Position numbers and translations under genes: made by a program. The notes under the pieces were generated by a model. It saw only the letters and a list, made by a program, of their open reading frames with translations, was not told the origin of the DNA and made no database searches. 64,000 bases of DNA from NCBI GenBank assembly GCA_963974215.1, contig CAXBBL010000002.1:327825-391824 (forward strand). Direction: 5' to 3'. The DNA comes from Croceimicrobium sp963974215 (GTDB lineage Bacteria > Bacteroidota > Bacteroidia > Flavobacteriales > Schleiferiaceae). Shown piece by piece: positions 8,141 through 16,141 of the stretch (its first letter is position 1; each line of letters begins with the position of its first letter).

Positions 8141-9868
8141 ATGAAGAAACAATATGTCTTAAGCATCCTAGTTAGTGGACTTTTAAGCGGCAGTATTTTA
8201 GCGCAAAGTCCCACAGTTAATAGTCATGAAAAAAAGGTGTTCATCAAAGATGGTAAAACCTATGTCCAAAAATCATTACCCCTCTACTTAAGTTTTTCAA
8301 CCAGTCCAAATGGGGAAAAACACGAATTAAATAGCGAAATAACCAAGGAGTATACAAACCCCATGTATCTTGATACGGAGGGTGTAAACTACATTCGCAG
8401 CCACTGGGCCGTTGACCAAACGACTTTAAAAACGGTTGAACCCAAAGTAGAAATTCGTTATGAGCTTTACGCAGATGGCTTGGCCCCGCAAAGTTCTCTT
8501 AGTTTAAGTGGAGCCCCCAGCTATTATGCCAAAGGAGTCTTATTTTATGGCAAAGGGTTAAGTGGCAGTCTTAGCTCCCGCGATGGGGTTAGTGGTGTTG
8601 AGGCCATAAACTACTCAATAAATAGTGCCGCCTATACCAGCTATAATAGTAGCTTAAATTTAAGCAAAGAAGGAGCAAACACATTATTTTATTACGCTTA
8701 TGATTTTGTAGGAAATGCCGAAAACCCCAAGCAAAAGGATTTCACGGTAGATTTAAGCAATCCAACCTCCAACCATAGCATATTAGGCATTAGCTATAAA
8801 GGAAACATCCTAGCCCCGAGCACTAAATTTAGCCTCAGTAGCAGCGATAACTTAAGCGGCGTAAACAACACACAATACGAATTCGACGGCAATGGCAAGC
8901 GCGTTTATTCTTCCAACATTTCCATCAGCAGCCTAAGCGACGGCCAACACACCCTCAACTATTACAGTACCGATAATGTTAAAAATGCGGAAGCGGCAAA
9001 AAGCTTTAGCTTCTACTTAGATAAAATAGCGCCAGAGCCAAGCCACAGCATTAATGGCGATCAATATCAGGGTAACTATCTCTATGTTTCATCGCGTACA
9101 ACAGTTAGTTTAGCTGCTACAGACAATCATGCAGGCGTTAAAAACATAGAATATAAAATTGATGGAGACAGCTACGGGAGCTACAGTTCAGCATTTTCTA
9201 TTCCTAATAGTAGTGGTGTACATAATATCCGTTACCGCTCGACCGATAATGTAGAGAACCGCAGCTCTAGTGAACTAAGACCTGTTTTCATGGACAACAC
9301 CGCTCCTTCCACGGGAATTAATTATGGCAGTCCACAATTTTTTGACCGCGACACCCTTTTCATTAATAAGGACACAGAAATAAGTCTTCGCAAGAGTGAC
9401 GCTCATTCTGGCCTATTAAAAACAGAGTACAGTCTTGATGGCGGTGCGTTAAAAAACTACGCTGTTTTCAGCATACCCAATGAAGGGAATCATAGTATTG
9501 GCTTTTTCTCTACCGATCGGGTAAACAATAAAGAAACCCAAAAAGAAAGCAAGGTCTTTGTCGACAATACCGGTCCTGAAATCTACATCAACTTTAGCAT
9601 CGAAAAGATTGGCGCTAAAGAAGGTCTGCCTATTTATCCAAATTATACTCGTCTATATATTGGTGCAACCGATATGCACTGCGGTACTGAAGAAATTCTT
9701 TATTCCATTAATGATGAAGCCATGCGAGCTTATTCTAGCCCACGTTCTTTAGATATTTCGGAAGTAGATTTACTAAAATCGGCGAAGAAATATAGCGTAA
9801 AAGTTGTGGCTAAGGACAAACTAGGGAACAGTTCTGAAAAAACAGTAGAGTTCTTTATCGAGAAGTAA
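8141..9868 (+). CDS. Secreted Ig-like/OmpL47-type repeat protein
   Basis: Protein of 575 aa with a signal peptide (MKKQYVLSILVSGLLSGSILAQ, cleavage near residue 22). Four or five tandem beta-sandwich-like repeats of about 85-90 residues follow. Each contains a DxxSGV-type motif (DNLSGVNN, DNHAGVKN, DAHSGLLK), an EYxxDG motif and a closing YxSTDNVxNxE motif, ending in (D/N)xxAP. This pattern is that of OmpL47/Ig-like repeats in bacterial surface proteins. No T9SS sorting domain is evident; the C terminus is KTVEFFIEK. It may be periplasmic or surface-located; ligand unknown. An earlier in-frame ATG at 8090 is rejected because the -7 element lies between it and the chosen ATG. Confidence 0.75.
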   Translation: MKKQYVLSILVSGLLSGSILAQSPTVNSHEKKVFIKDGKTYVQKSLPLYLSFSTSPNGEKHELNSEITKEYTNPMYLDTEGVNYIRSHWAVDQTTLKTVEPKVEIRYELYADGLAPQSSLSLSGAPSYYAKGVLFYGKGLSGSLSSRDGVSGVEAINYSINSAAYTSYNSSLNLSKEGANTLFYYAYDFVGNAENPKQKDFTVDLSNPTSNHSILGISYKGNILAPSTKFSLSSSDNLSGVNNTQYEFDGNGKRVYSSNISISSLSDGQHTLNYYSTDNVKNAEAAKSFSFYLDKIAPEPSHSINGDQYQGNYLYVSSRTTVSLAATDNHAGVKNIEYKIDGDSYGSYSSAFSIPNSSGVHNIRYRSTDNVENRSSSELRPVFMDNTAPSTGINYGSPQFFDRDTLFINKDTEISLRKSDAHSGLLKTEYSLDGGALKNYAVFSIPNEGNHSIGFFSTDRVNNKETQKESKVFVDNTGPEIYINFSIEKIGAKEGLPIYPNYTRLYIGATDMHCGTEEILYSINDEAMRAYSSPRSLDISEVDLLKSAKKYSVKVVAKDKLGNSSEKTVEFFIEK

Positions 9869-9890
9869 ATTTTCTCATTCCATTTTTAAT

Positions 9891-9930
9891 AAAAAGGCTG
9901 CTTGTAGTAATTACAAGCAGCCTTTGTTTG
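9891..9930. terminator. Bidirectional terminator between convergent genes
   Basis: A 14-bp perfect stem (9893-9906 with 9912-9925, loop 5 nt) with T-rich flanks on both strands (TTTGTTTG on plus, TTTTTATT on minus). It can end both the secreted repeat gene and the sbtB operon. Confidence 0.85.
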
Positions 9931-9980
9931 ATAGTGCCTTTGTTTAATTCTCAAAGGGCTGTAGGTGTAAATAAAAAAAC

Positions 9981-10274
9981 TTAATGCTTTACCCATTGCG
10001 CATCTGCAACAGCGCAAATACCACCCGACTTTTCTAGCATGGAGCGGATTAACTCTTTCATACTTTCAAACTTATCGATAGAGCAATACCAAATAATTAA
10101 GGTATTGGTAAAGGCATCCGACAAGCCTAAACCGTCTTGCATGCCCCGATTACCCATACCGCTCACCTTTTCGATAAGCGTAAAACCTTCGACCTTTTCT
10201 TTGGCGAAAAGTTTTAAAAAGGTGTCTTTTTCCGCATGAGGAACAATGATCTCCACTCTTTTTATATTTTCCAT
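9981..10274 (-). CDS. sbtB: PII-like protein, SbtB family
   Basis: 97-aa alpha/beta protein with the PII/SbtB ferredoxin-like fold: a VEIIVPHAEKDTFLKLF opening, a short T-loop region GMGNRGMQDGLG (about residues 39-50), and a second beta-alpha-beta unit. In cyanobacteria SbtB binds adenine nucleotides, including AMP and cAMP, and controls the bicarbonate transporter SbtA. Here it starts 1 nt after sbtA, which strongly supports the pairing. The C terminus ends VADAQWVKH and lacks the CGPxGC redox loop found in some cyanobacterial SbtB. It is the last gene of the four-gene operon; a terminator follows at 9891-9930. Confidence 0.85.
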   Translation of the reverse strand: MENIKRVEIIVPHAEKDTFLKLFAKEKVEGFTLIEKVSGMGNRGMQDGLGLSDAFTNTLIIWYCSIDKFESMKELIRSMLEKSGGICAVADAQWVKH

Positions 10275-10275
10275 A

Positions 10276-11241
10276 TTAAGCGTAAATGAGTTCTAAAAGT
10301 GCGTAATAAACTGGGATTCCTATAATGATGTTTAGAGGAAAGGTAATCCCAAGCGATAAAGGAACATATATCCCAGGGTTAGCTTGGGGCACCGCCATGC
10401 GCATCGCGGCTGGGACCGCTATATAACTAGCACTAGCAGCTAGAATAGTGAGCAAAAAAGCGTTGCCGAGGCTAATTCCTAAAAGCGGACAAAGAAGCAT
10501 AGTTACGCCTGCGTTTAACAGCGGGATAATAATACCGAAAGCCACCAAAAAGCCACCTTTCGCTTTGAGACCAGAAATACGTTTTCCAGCCAGCAAACCC
10601 ATATCCAACATAAAGAGACTCAATATTCCTTTAAACAGGTTTTCGCTAAAAGGCGCAACACCTTTATACTGCTCATCAGAAATTAATAAGCCAATAACCA
10701 AACTGAGAAGAATGATAAAAACGGAGCCGTTGGTTAGCGCTTCATGCAGAACCGATTTAAAATTATTTTTCCCTTTTCCTTTGGTGCTCCGGCCAATTAA
10801 TATCACTCCAACAATAATAGCTGGCGATTCCATAATCGCTAAAGCAGCAATCATATGACCACCGAAAGCCACACCGGACTGCTCTAAAAAGGCCACTGCT
10901 GTTACAAAAGTTACTGCACTAACCGACCCATAGGTAGCGGCAATAGCTCCTGCATTATAGATATCTATTTTACGCTTTAAAATGTAAAAAGTATAAATAG
11001 GAACAATGATCGCTAGAAAAACTGCAAAACCGAGAGGCTTCAGCATCAGTGCCCAATCCTCGCCATGCGCCAATTCTATCCCTCCTTTTAAACCGATGGA
11101 AAAAAGCAAGAATAGTGATAGAAATTTCGCCACTTCGCGTGGGATCTCTAAATCGGAACGGACCAAGACTGCGAGCAGTCCACCTATAAAAAACAATATA
11201 GGCGGACTGAGCAGATTTTCTAAAATTAGAGAGGTGTTCAT
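10276..11241 (-). CDS. sbtA: Sodium-dependent bicarbonate transporter SbtA family
   Basis: 321-aa hydrophobic protein with about ten membrane segments in two inverted halves, matching the SbtA/DUF897 family (FLSLFLLFSIGLKGG near the N terminus, an AATYGSVSAVTF motif in the middle and ILAASASYIAVPAA in the second half). SbtA imports bicarbonate with Na+. Outside cyanobacteria a role in supplying HCO3- to carboxylases is plausible, but that is inference. It lies 9 nt after the isocitrate dehydrogenase and 1 nt before sbtB, so the genes are almost certainly co-transcribed. SbtB probably gates it. Confidence 0.9.
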   Translation of the reverse strand: MNTSLILENLLSPPILFFIGGLLAVLVRSDLEIPREVAKFLSLFLLFSIGLKGGIELAHGEDWALMLKPLGFAVFLAIIVPIYTFYILKRKIDIYNAGAIAATYGSVSAVTFVTAVAFLEQSGVAFGGHMIAALAIMESPAIIVGVILIGRSTKGKGKNNFKSVLHEALTNGSVFIILLSLVIGLLISDEQYKGVAPFSENLFKGILSLFMLDMGLLAGKRISGLKAKGGFLVAFGIIIPLLNAGVTMLLCPLLGISLGNAFLLTILAASASYIAVPAAMRMAVPQANPGIYVPLSLGITFPLNIIIGIPVYYALLELIYA

Positions 11242-11250
11242 AGCGAGGCT

Positions 11251-12714
11251 TTATTCACCCTGGCCCAAGGAGAAGGCCAACTTATCGTTGAAATAATAAA
11301 GGTTTTCTGTTTTAACCACGTCAATACCCTCTTTTAAAAGTGCCATCATTAACTGTGGGATGGTCTCCTTTTCCACGGCTTTCATACTATTCACATCTTT
11401 AGGATTGTGCTTATTCACAAAGCGACAACGCCAATGATCCGTGCAAAAAGTCTCTGGTAATCCGTCAGGATAAACCTTCACTCCACGATTGGTAATCATT
11501 TTCAATTTCAAATCATCTCCCGCATGGGTTTCCAGTAAAGCACCTAATTGCACTGGCGTAAGATGGCTATTATCAATGAACAAGTCGGCACCCACTAAAA
11601 CTTTATCGTGTTTAGGGCGACTGTATTCGGGAATTATAATTGGGCGGAAATCGTCTTTATTTAATTTCAGAGGACTGATTTCACTTGGCATCTGCCCTAG
11701 GCGGGCAATTACGGCATCAGCAAATTCACGTGTGCCCACTTTTTGCTTTGAATGAGAACGATAAATATCACCAGTATGAATGCCATCTTCGATAGTTTTA
11801 TACCAAGCGTTGGCAATATTCATGGCGACATCTAGCTGACCTAAATGCTGCAACATTAAAACCGCCGCCGAAATTAATCCACTCGGATTCGCCATGTTTT
11901 TACCCGAAATATCGGGCGCTGAACCATGTACCGCTTCAAACATAGCAAAACCCTTCCCAATGTTTGAAGAGCCGCCTAAACCAACCGAGCCCGTAATTTG
12001 CGCAGCTATGTCGCTGATAATATCACCGTATAAATTAAGAGTAACAACTACGTCAAACTGCTCAGGCTGATCGGCTAAAAGAGCAGCACCAATGTCAATG
12101 ATTTTTAATTCGCTTTCAATTTCTGGATACTCTAAAGCCATCTCTTTGAAAACAGAACTAAAAAGACCGTCCGTTAATTTCATAATATTATCCTTCACCA
12201 TGCAGGTTACTTTTTTGCGGCCGTTATTACGGGCGTACTCAAAAGCATAACGGATAATTTTTTGGGTCCCCGGAATGGTAATCAATTTTAAGCACTGAAA
12301 AACGTCGGTAGTTTGACGGTGCTCGATTCCAGCGTAAAGGTCTTCTTCATTTTCACGCACAATCACTACATCCATTTCGGGATGTTTACTTTCAATAAAA
12401 GGCGATAAACTTTTACAAGGGCGAATATTTGCAAAAAGGCCTAATGATTTACGGATAGTAACATTAAGACTCTTATATCCTCCCCCTTGCGGTGTGGTAA
12501 TAGGGGCCTTTAAAAACACTTTATTACGACGCAAGATGTCCCAAGATTCCGTGGTAATCCCCGCTGTATTTCCAGATAAATACACTTTCTCACCGATATC
12601 GATGAAATCGTAATCCAATTCAGCTCCGGCTGCTTCCATAATGCGCAGGGTGGCGTCCATAATTTCAGGACCAATGCCGTCGCCTTTAGCAACTGTAATA
12701 CGTGGTTTACTCAT
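11251..12714 (-). CDS. Isocitrate dehydrogenase, long form, predicted NAD-type
   Basis: 487 aa: a decarboxylating dehydrogenase domain (about 1-340) plus a C-terminal extension (about 350-485), the long form also seen in Rickettsia-type enzymes. Visible are the substrate loop KSLNVTIRKS (81-90), RENEEDLYAGIEH (120-132), the catalytic VKDN (173-176) and LYGDIISD (229-236). At the cofactor-specificity positions it has HGSAPDISGK with Asp268-Ile269; E. coli NADP enzymes have Lys-Tyr there, and Asp-Ile is typical of NAD users. It converts isocitrate to 2-oxoglutarate, CO2 and reduced cofactor. It is flanked by tetR (10 nt) and sbtA (9 nt). The function is confident, the cofactor is a prediction. 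Confidence 0.9.
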   Translation of the reverse strand: MSKPRITVAKGDGIGPEIMDATLRIMEAAGAELDYDFIDIGEKVYLSGNTAGITTESWDILRRNKVFLKAPITTPQGGGYKSLNVTIRKSLGLFANIRPCKSLSPFIESKHPEMDVVIVRENEEDLYAGIEHRQTTDVFQCLKLITIPGTQKIIRYAFEYARNNGRKKVTCMVKDNIMKLTDGLFSSVFKEMALEYPEIESELKIIDIGAALLADQPEQFDVVVTLNLYGDIISDIAAQITGSVGLGGSSNIGKGFAMFEAVHGSAPDISGKNMANPSGLISAAVLMLQHLGQLDVAMNIANAWYKTIEDGIHTGDIYRSHSKQKVGTREFADAVIARLGQMPSEISPLKLNKDDFRPIIIPEYSRPKHDKVLVGADLFIDNSHLTPVQLGALLETHAGDDLKLKMITNRGVKVYPDGLPETFCTDHWRCRFVNKHNPKDVNSMKAVEKETIPQLMMALLKEGIDVVKTENLYYFNDKLAFSLGQGE

Positions 12715-12724
12715 TTGTAGATGT

Positions 12725-13408
12725 TTAGGGTTTAATTTTTAGTGAATTATAGAGAAGTTGTAGTAAAAAATCGTCTAACTTAACCTGATCCGTCTCCTGC
12801 GGAAAATCGGTTAAAGCGGGTAAATGCTTTGCATAGTATTTTAAAGAATGTGACATTTCAATAATAGTAGTGGCTAAAGCGAGCGGATATTTTTCATCAG
12901 GCTTTACCGCTAAAATCATTTCGGCCAACAATGCAGTAATACTTTTATAAGGAGCGAAAAAACGCTTGGCATTATCTTCATCTACCTGCGCGTGATAATA
13001 GGCCTTGGAACCTTCATTAATAACAAGGTCTCGTAAATCTTGCTTGCTTATCACGCCCGGATCGGCAGCCACAGCCGGAATATTACTAATTACCCTAACG
13101 GCTTTAATCAGACTTTGCAGCGGATCGGTTTCAATGGCAGTAAATACTTTTACCTGCTGTTCTAGCCAGGTCCAATAAAGCTGAAAGTAATATTGCAGCA
13201 GTCTTTGCTTATTTGCAAAGTACTTATAAACGGTAGCCTCGGTTATGCCTGCTGCAGCCGCTAACTTCTTGGCGGTAAACGCCTCCATGCCGGTTTCTAA
13301 AATCAACTTAGCTCCCGAAGCAATCACCTTTCTCCCCGCTACAGAACTAGTGGGATCTTTTAGATAAAGATCACTATTTAAGGTAAAAGAATACTTGGAA
13401 GTAGTCAT
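12725..13408 (-). CDS. TetR/AcrR family transcriptional regulator
   Basis: 227 aa. The N-terminal helix-turn-helix (about residues 30-75) has the TetR pattern AFTAKKLAAAAGITEATVYKYFANKQRLL in two adjoining helices. The C-terminal part is an all-helical ligand-binding domain of unknown specificity. It is the first gene of the operon with isocitrate dehydrogenase, sbtA and sbtB. A perfect 15-nt palindrome lies between its -7 element and ATG, as expected for autoregulation of the whole operon. The effector is not predictable; a TCA-cycle or acyl-CoA metabolite would suit the neighbours, but this is inference. Confidence 0.9.
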   Translation of the reverse strand: MTTSKYSFTLNSDLYLKDPTSSVAGRKVIASGAKLILETGMEAFTAKKLAAAAGITEATVYKYFANKQRLLQYYFQLYWTWLEQQVKVFTAIETDPLQSLIKAVRVISNIPAVAADPGVISKQDLRDLVINEGSKAYYHAQVDEDNAKRFFAPYKSITALLAEMILAVKPDEKYPLALATTIIEMSHSLKYYAKHLPALTDFPQETDQVKLDDFLLQLLYNSLKIKP

Positions 13409-13420
13409 GCTTTTCTAAAT

Positions 13421-13435
13421 TATAGTAATACTATA
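13421..13435. promoter_or_regulatory. Probable TetR operator (perfect palindrome)
   Basis: TATAGTA-A-TACTATA, 7-1-7 perfect inverted repeat. It begins 5 nt downstream of the -7 element of the tetR operon and covers the predicted start point; a typical repressor position. Confidence 0.65.
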
Positions 13436-13440
13436 TTCTG

Positions 13441-13448
13441 CAAAAGTA
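13441..13448 (-). promoter_or_regulatory. -7 promoter element of the tetR-icd-sbtAB operon
   Basis: TACTTTTG on the minus strand, exact TAnnTTTG match, 32 nt before the tetR ATG. Confidence 0.65.
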
Positions 13449-13502
13449 AAACCCAATCTTCACATAGGAAAGCTTTTATTTCTGAATTTCAAAAAAAAAA
13501 AA

Positions 13503-14732
13503 TCAAGTGAATCCAGTAGCAGCAGATCCTGCGAGAAAACCGCTCGTCCAAGCATGTTGAAAATTAAAACCACCCGTTACGCCGTCTACGTTTAACACTT
13601 CTCCCGCAAGATGGATGTTGGGATATTTTTTCAGCGCAAAATTCACTAAATCGACCTCCTGCAAATCCACACCGCCAGCGGTAACAAACTCTTCTTTAAA
13701 GGTTGTTTTACCATTTACTTCAAAAGGACAAGCGCTTATAAAGCGCACCATTCGATTTAGCTCTTTATTTGACAGCTCTGAAAAAACCTTGCTTTCTGCC
13801 ACATCTGCCTTGAGCATTAAAGCTTGCCAAAGTCGGGCGGGTATGCCAAATTGAGCATGGCCATAAACCCGTTTTCTATTCCCTTCATCGCGCAAGCTTA
13901 GAAAAAACTGCCGCAATTCTTCCTCTTTATAATTGGTCCAATTAATTAAGATGGGAAACTGATAACTACGCTTAAAGAAATCGAGGGCATGCCAAGCAGA
14001 AAGCTTAATAATAGCTGGAGCGCTAAAACCCCAATGTGTTATTAATACGGGACCCTCTTGTCGCCATTTTGTACCCGGTACTTGCACCGAACCATGCGGC
14101 ACAGACAAACCTTTTAGATCTTTTAAATCGGAACTAGGCACATTAAAAGTGAAGAGTGAAGCAATGGGATGATGCAGCTCTAAGCCTAGTTTTTCTAAAA
14201 ATTGGTAAGCTCGTAATTGTAGGCTTCCGCCCGATGCGATTATAAGCGAGCGACAACTAAAAGCTTGATTATTTTTAAAGCTTAGAATCACTTCCGTTTC
14301 ATTGATCGGATCAATAGACAAAAGCTCCATTGACTTATGCAAAATAATACCTAGCCTATTCGCCTCCCCTTCTAAACAATCAATTACACTTTGCGATGAA
14401 TCACTCTTTGGGAAAACCCGTCCGTCATCTTCAGTTTTTAAAGGCACCCCTCTCTGCTCGAACCATGCGCGGGTTTCCTTAGGACCGAAAAGTGAAAATG
14501 GCTTTTTCAAGCTGCGGCCACCGCGCGGATAGAATTTTACCAACTGTGCAGGCGACTCACAATCGTGGGTAACATTACAGCGACCGCCACCACTAACCAT
14601 AACCTTAGTAAGCGTTTTGTTTGTTTTTTCAAAGATATGGACCCTTGCCCCATTCTCCGCTGCTGCTATTGCCGCAAAATACCCAGCGGCTCCCGCTCCG
14701 ATTACGGCGATTTCCAGTTTTTCCACTTTCAA
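13503..14732 (-). CDS. HI0933/YhiN-family FAD-dependent oxidoreductase
   Basis: 409-aa flavoprotein of the HI0933 (YhiN, also called aminoacetone oxidase) family. It has an N-terminal FAD dinucleotide-binding motif (IAVIGAGAAGYFAAI, about residues 8-22) followed by the family motif KVMVSGGGRCNVTH, a central inserted domain, and a C-terminal FAD-contact motif (AGEVLNVDGVTGGFNFQ, then AWTSGFLAG). The true substrate of this widespread family is not established. It lies 115 nt after the esterase on the same strand; a poly-A tract precedes the stop on the plus strand. No sign of truncation. Confidence 0.88.
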   Translation of the reverse strand: MKVEKLEIAVIGAGAAGYFAAIAAAENGARVHIFEKTNKTLTKVMVSGGGRCNVTHDCESPAQLVKFYPRGGRSLKKPFSLFGPKETRAWFEQRGVPLKTEDDGRVFPKSDSSQSVIDCLEGEANRLGIILHKSMELLSIDPINETEVILSFKNNQAFSCRSLIIASGGSLQLRAYQFLEKLGLELHHPIASLFTFNVPSSDLKDLKGLSVPHGSVQVPGTKWRQEGPVLITHWGFSAPAIIKLSAWHALDFFKRSYQFPILINWTNYKEEELRQFFLSLRDEGNRKRVYGHAQFGIPARLWQALMLKADVAESKVFSELSNKELNRMVRFISACPFEVNGKTTFKEEFVTAGGVDLQEVDLVNFALKKYPNIHLAGEVLNVDGVTGGFNFQHAWTSGFLAGSAATGFT

Positions 14733-14847
14733 TTTATTTAGATCTTGAGGAAGCTAACTCTCGTCTTAAGCTCGCCAGAAATTATTGATAAAGCCTTCTT
14801 CCCAGTGCTATTCTAGTTATCAATCGCGCTTTCAGCAAAACACTAAG

Positions 14848-15666
14848 CTACTGCGCAAAGGTCCAAAGAAGCGCTTTTTCTTTGGTCGCCCTAAAAATTG
14901 TATTATGCTTTTCACCGGGCTCATCCGAATAATGCCAGCGAAGGGTTGTGGGCGCATCTGCACTTAAAGTTTGCGCTAAAGCTTGGGTATATTTCGAAAT
15001 ATCTAGGGCACTAGAACCCGCAAACCATAGACTTATGTTTGAGCCCGGGAAGCGCTTCAATTTATCGGCTGCCGCACTTTGTAGGGCGTGATTATTCCAC
15101 CAGAGCGAGGGGTCCATCGCGATATAGTGATCAAAGGCCATTGGATGCTCAAGAAATGTTTCCATAACAAACAGCCCCGCTAGAGACTCACCAAGCAAGC
15201 CTTTCTCGCCCGAAACTCGATATTTCATAGTAACCATAGGGACGAGTTCCTCCAATATAAAAGCACGGAAATCCTTAGCGCCATCCGATAAAGGGCAGTA
15301 TTTGGCATCTTCCACTTGTTGAGAAGCACCGGTTAAATCTCTGTGACGATCGGTATTCTCTATCCCTACCAAAATGAGCGGCTCAATTTGTCCACTCTCC
15401 ACTAGCGCTGCAATGGTATTAGCAATGTGGGGGAAGTCCTCTTTTAGGCCGCCATCCGGCATGTACAAAACTTTGAGATTCTCTAGCTCATCATAATTCC
15501 GTGGTAGCCAAACATTAATAGTCCGCTCCTCTTGCAACAGTTTGGAGTCAACAGTAAAGCTTTCGTGTGCCGGAATTGGGTCATTATAAGCCATTTTTCG
15601 AGCACAGGACGTCAGAACTAAAGCGAGGAATACGGCTGAAATTAAGAGTGGATTATTTTTCATCAT
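14848..15666 (-). CDS. Esterase-family alpha/beta-hydrolase lipoprotein
   Basis: 272 aa with a lipoprotein signal peptide (lipobox LTSC, Cys at about residue 21), so it is likely anchored in a membrane outside the cytoplasm. The esterase D/enterochelin-esterase-like fold is recognised from VWLPRNYDELENLKVLYMPDGG, the nucleophile elbow GESLAG (about residues 165-170), and a late His in EKHNTIF. It probably hydrolyses an ester; the substrate is unknown. The start is one of two adjacent ATG codons. It lies 25 nt after the GNAT gene and may belong to the lysA operon. Confidence 0.82.
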   Translation of the reverse strand: MMKNNPLLISAVFLALVLTSCARKMAYNDPIPAHESFTVDSKLLQEERTINVWLPRNYDELENLKVLYMPDGGLKEDFPHIANTIAALVESGQIEPLILVGIENTDRHRDLTGASQQVEDAKYCPLSDGAKDFRAFILEELVPMVTMKYRVSGEKGLLGESLAGLFVMETFLEHPMAFDHYIAMDPSLWWNNHALQSAAADKLKRFPGSNISLWFAGSSALDISKYTQALAQTLSADAPTTLRWHYSDEPGEKHNTIFRATKEKALLWTFAQ

Positions 15667-15691
15667 GATTTGCTTTAAACGCCTGTTTCAA

Positions 15692-16141
15692 TTAATTACT
15701 CAAGTCCAATTTACAATTCCACCACTCCGTTTCTATATCTGCTCCCAACTTTTTATAAAAATCAACCGCGGGAGTATTCCAATCTATCACCTGCCAATCT
15801 AAACGATTAGCACCTGCTTCTTTCGCCGTTTTCGCCGTTTCCTTTAAAAGCGCCAATCCAATACCCTTACCTCTTAGATGGGGCTTCACGTAAAGGTCTT
15901 CCAAATAAAAGCACGTTCCTTTCCAAGTAGAGTAGCGTTTATAATACAGTGAAATTCCCACTATCTCACCATCAAGTTCGGCTACTAAAAACTCGAACCA
16001 AGCTGCTTGCCAGTCTGCTAAAAGCTGCGCTTCGGTATTCTCCACCTGCTCTGACGCACGCTCGAATTCGGCCAACTCCTTTATCAGTTTTAGTAAAGCA
16101 ACAATGTCGTCCGCCTTACCCAATCGTATATTTGCGGTCAC
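15692..16141 (-). CDS. GNAT family N-acetyltransferase
   Basis: 149 aa, single GNAT domain. The acetyl-CoA-binding motif A is visible as LYVKPHLRGKGIGLALLKE (about residues 85-105), and the C terminus has NTPAVDFYKKLGA, typical of the diamine/polyamine acetyltransferase-like branch. The start codon is GTG, overlapping the lysA stop by 4 nt (GTGA), so translation is probably coupled. Substrate unknown; small amines are the usual substrates of the closest-looking relatives. Confidence 0.88.
   Translation of the reverse strand: MTANIRLGKADDIVALLKLIKELAEFERASEQVENTEAQLLADWQAAWFEFLVAELDGEIVGISLYYKRYSTWKGTCFYLEDLYVKPHLRGKGIGLALLKETAKTAKEAGANRLDWQVIDWNTPAVDFYKKLGADIETEWWNCKLDLSN

Noticed and set aside
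10448..10858. 136-aa open frame on plus
   Set aside because: Antisense to sbtA, no start signals, composition typical of reverse-read hydrophobic codons.
16125..16141. TATATTTG promoter-like element on plus
   Set aside because: Lies within the start of the GNAT gene on the other strand, with no plus-strand gene following; chance match.
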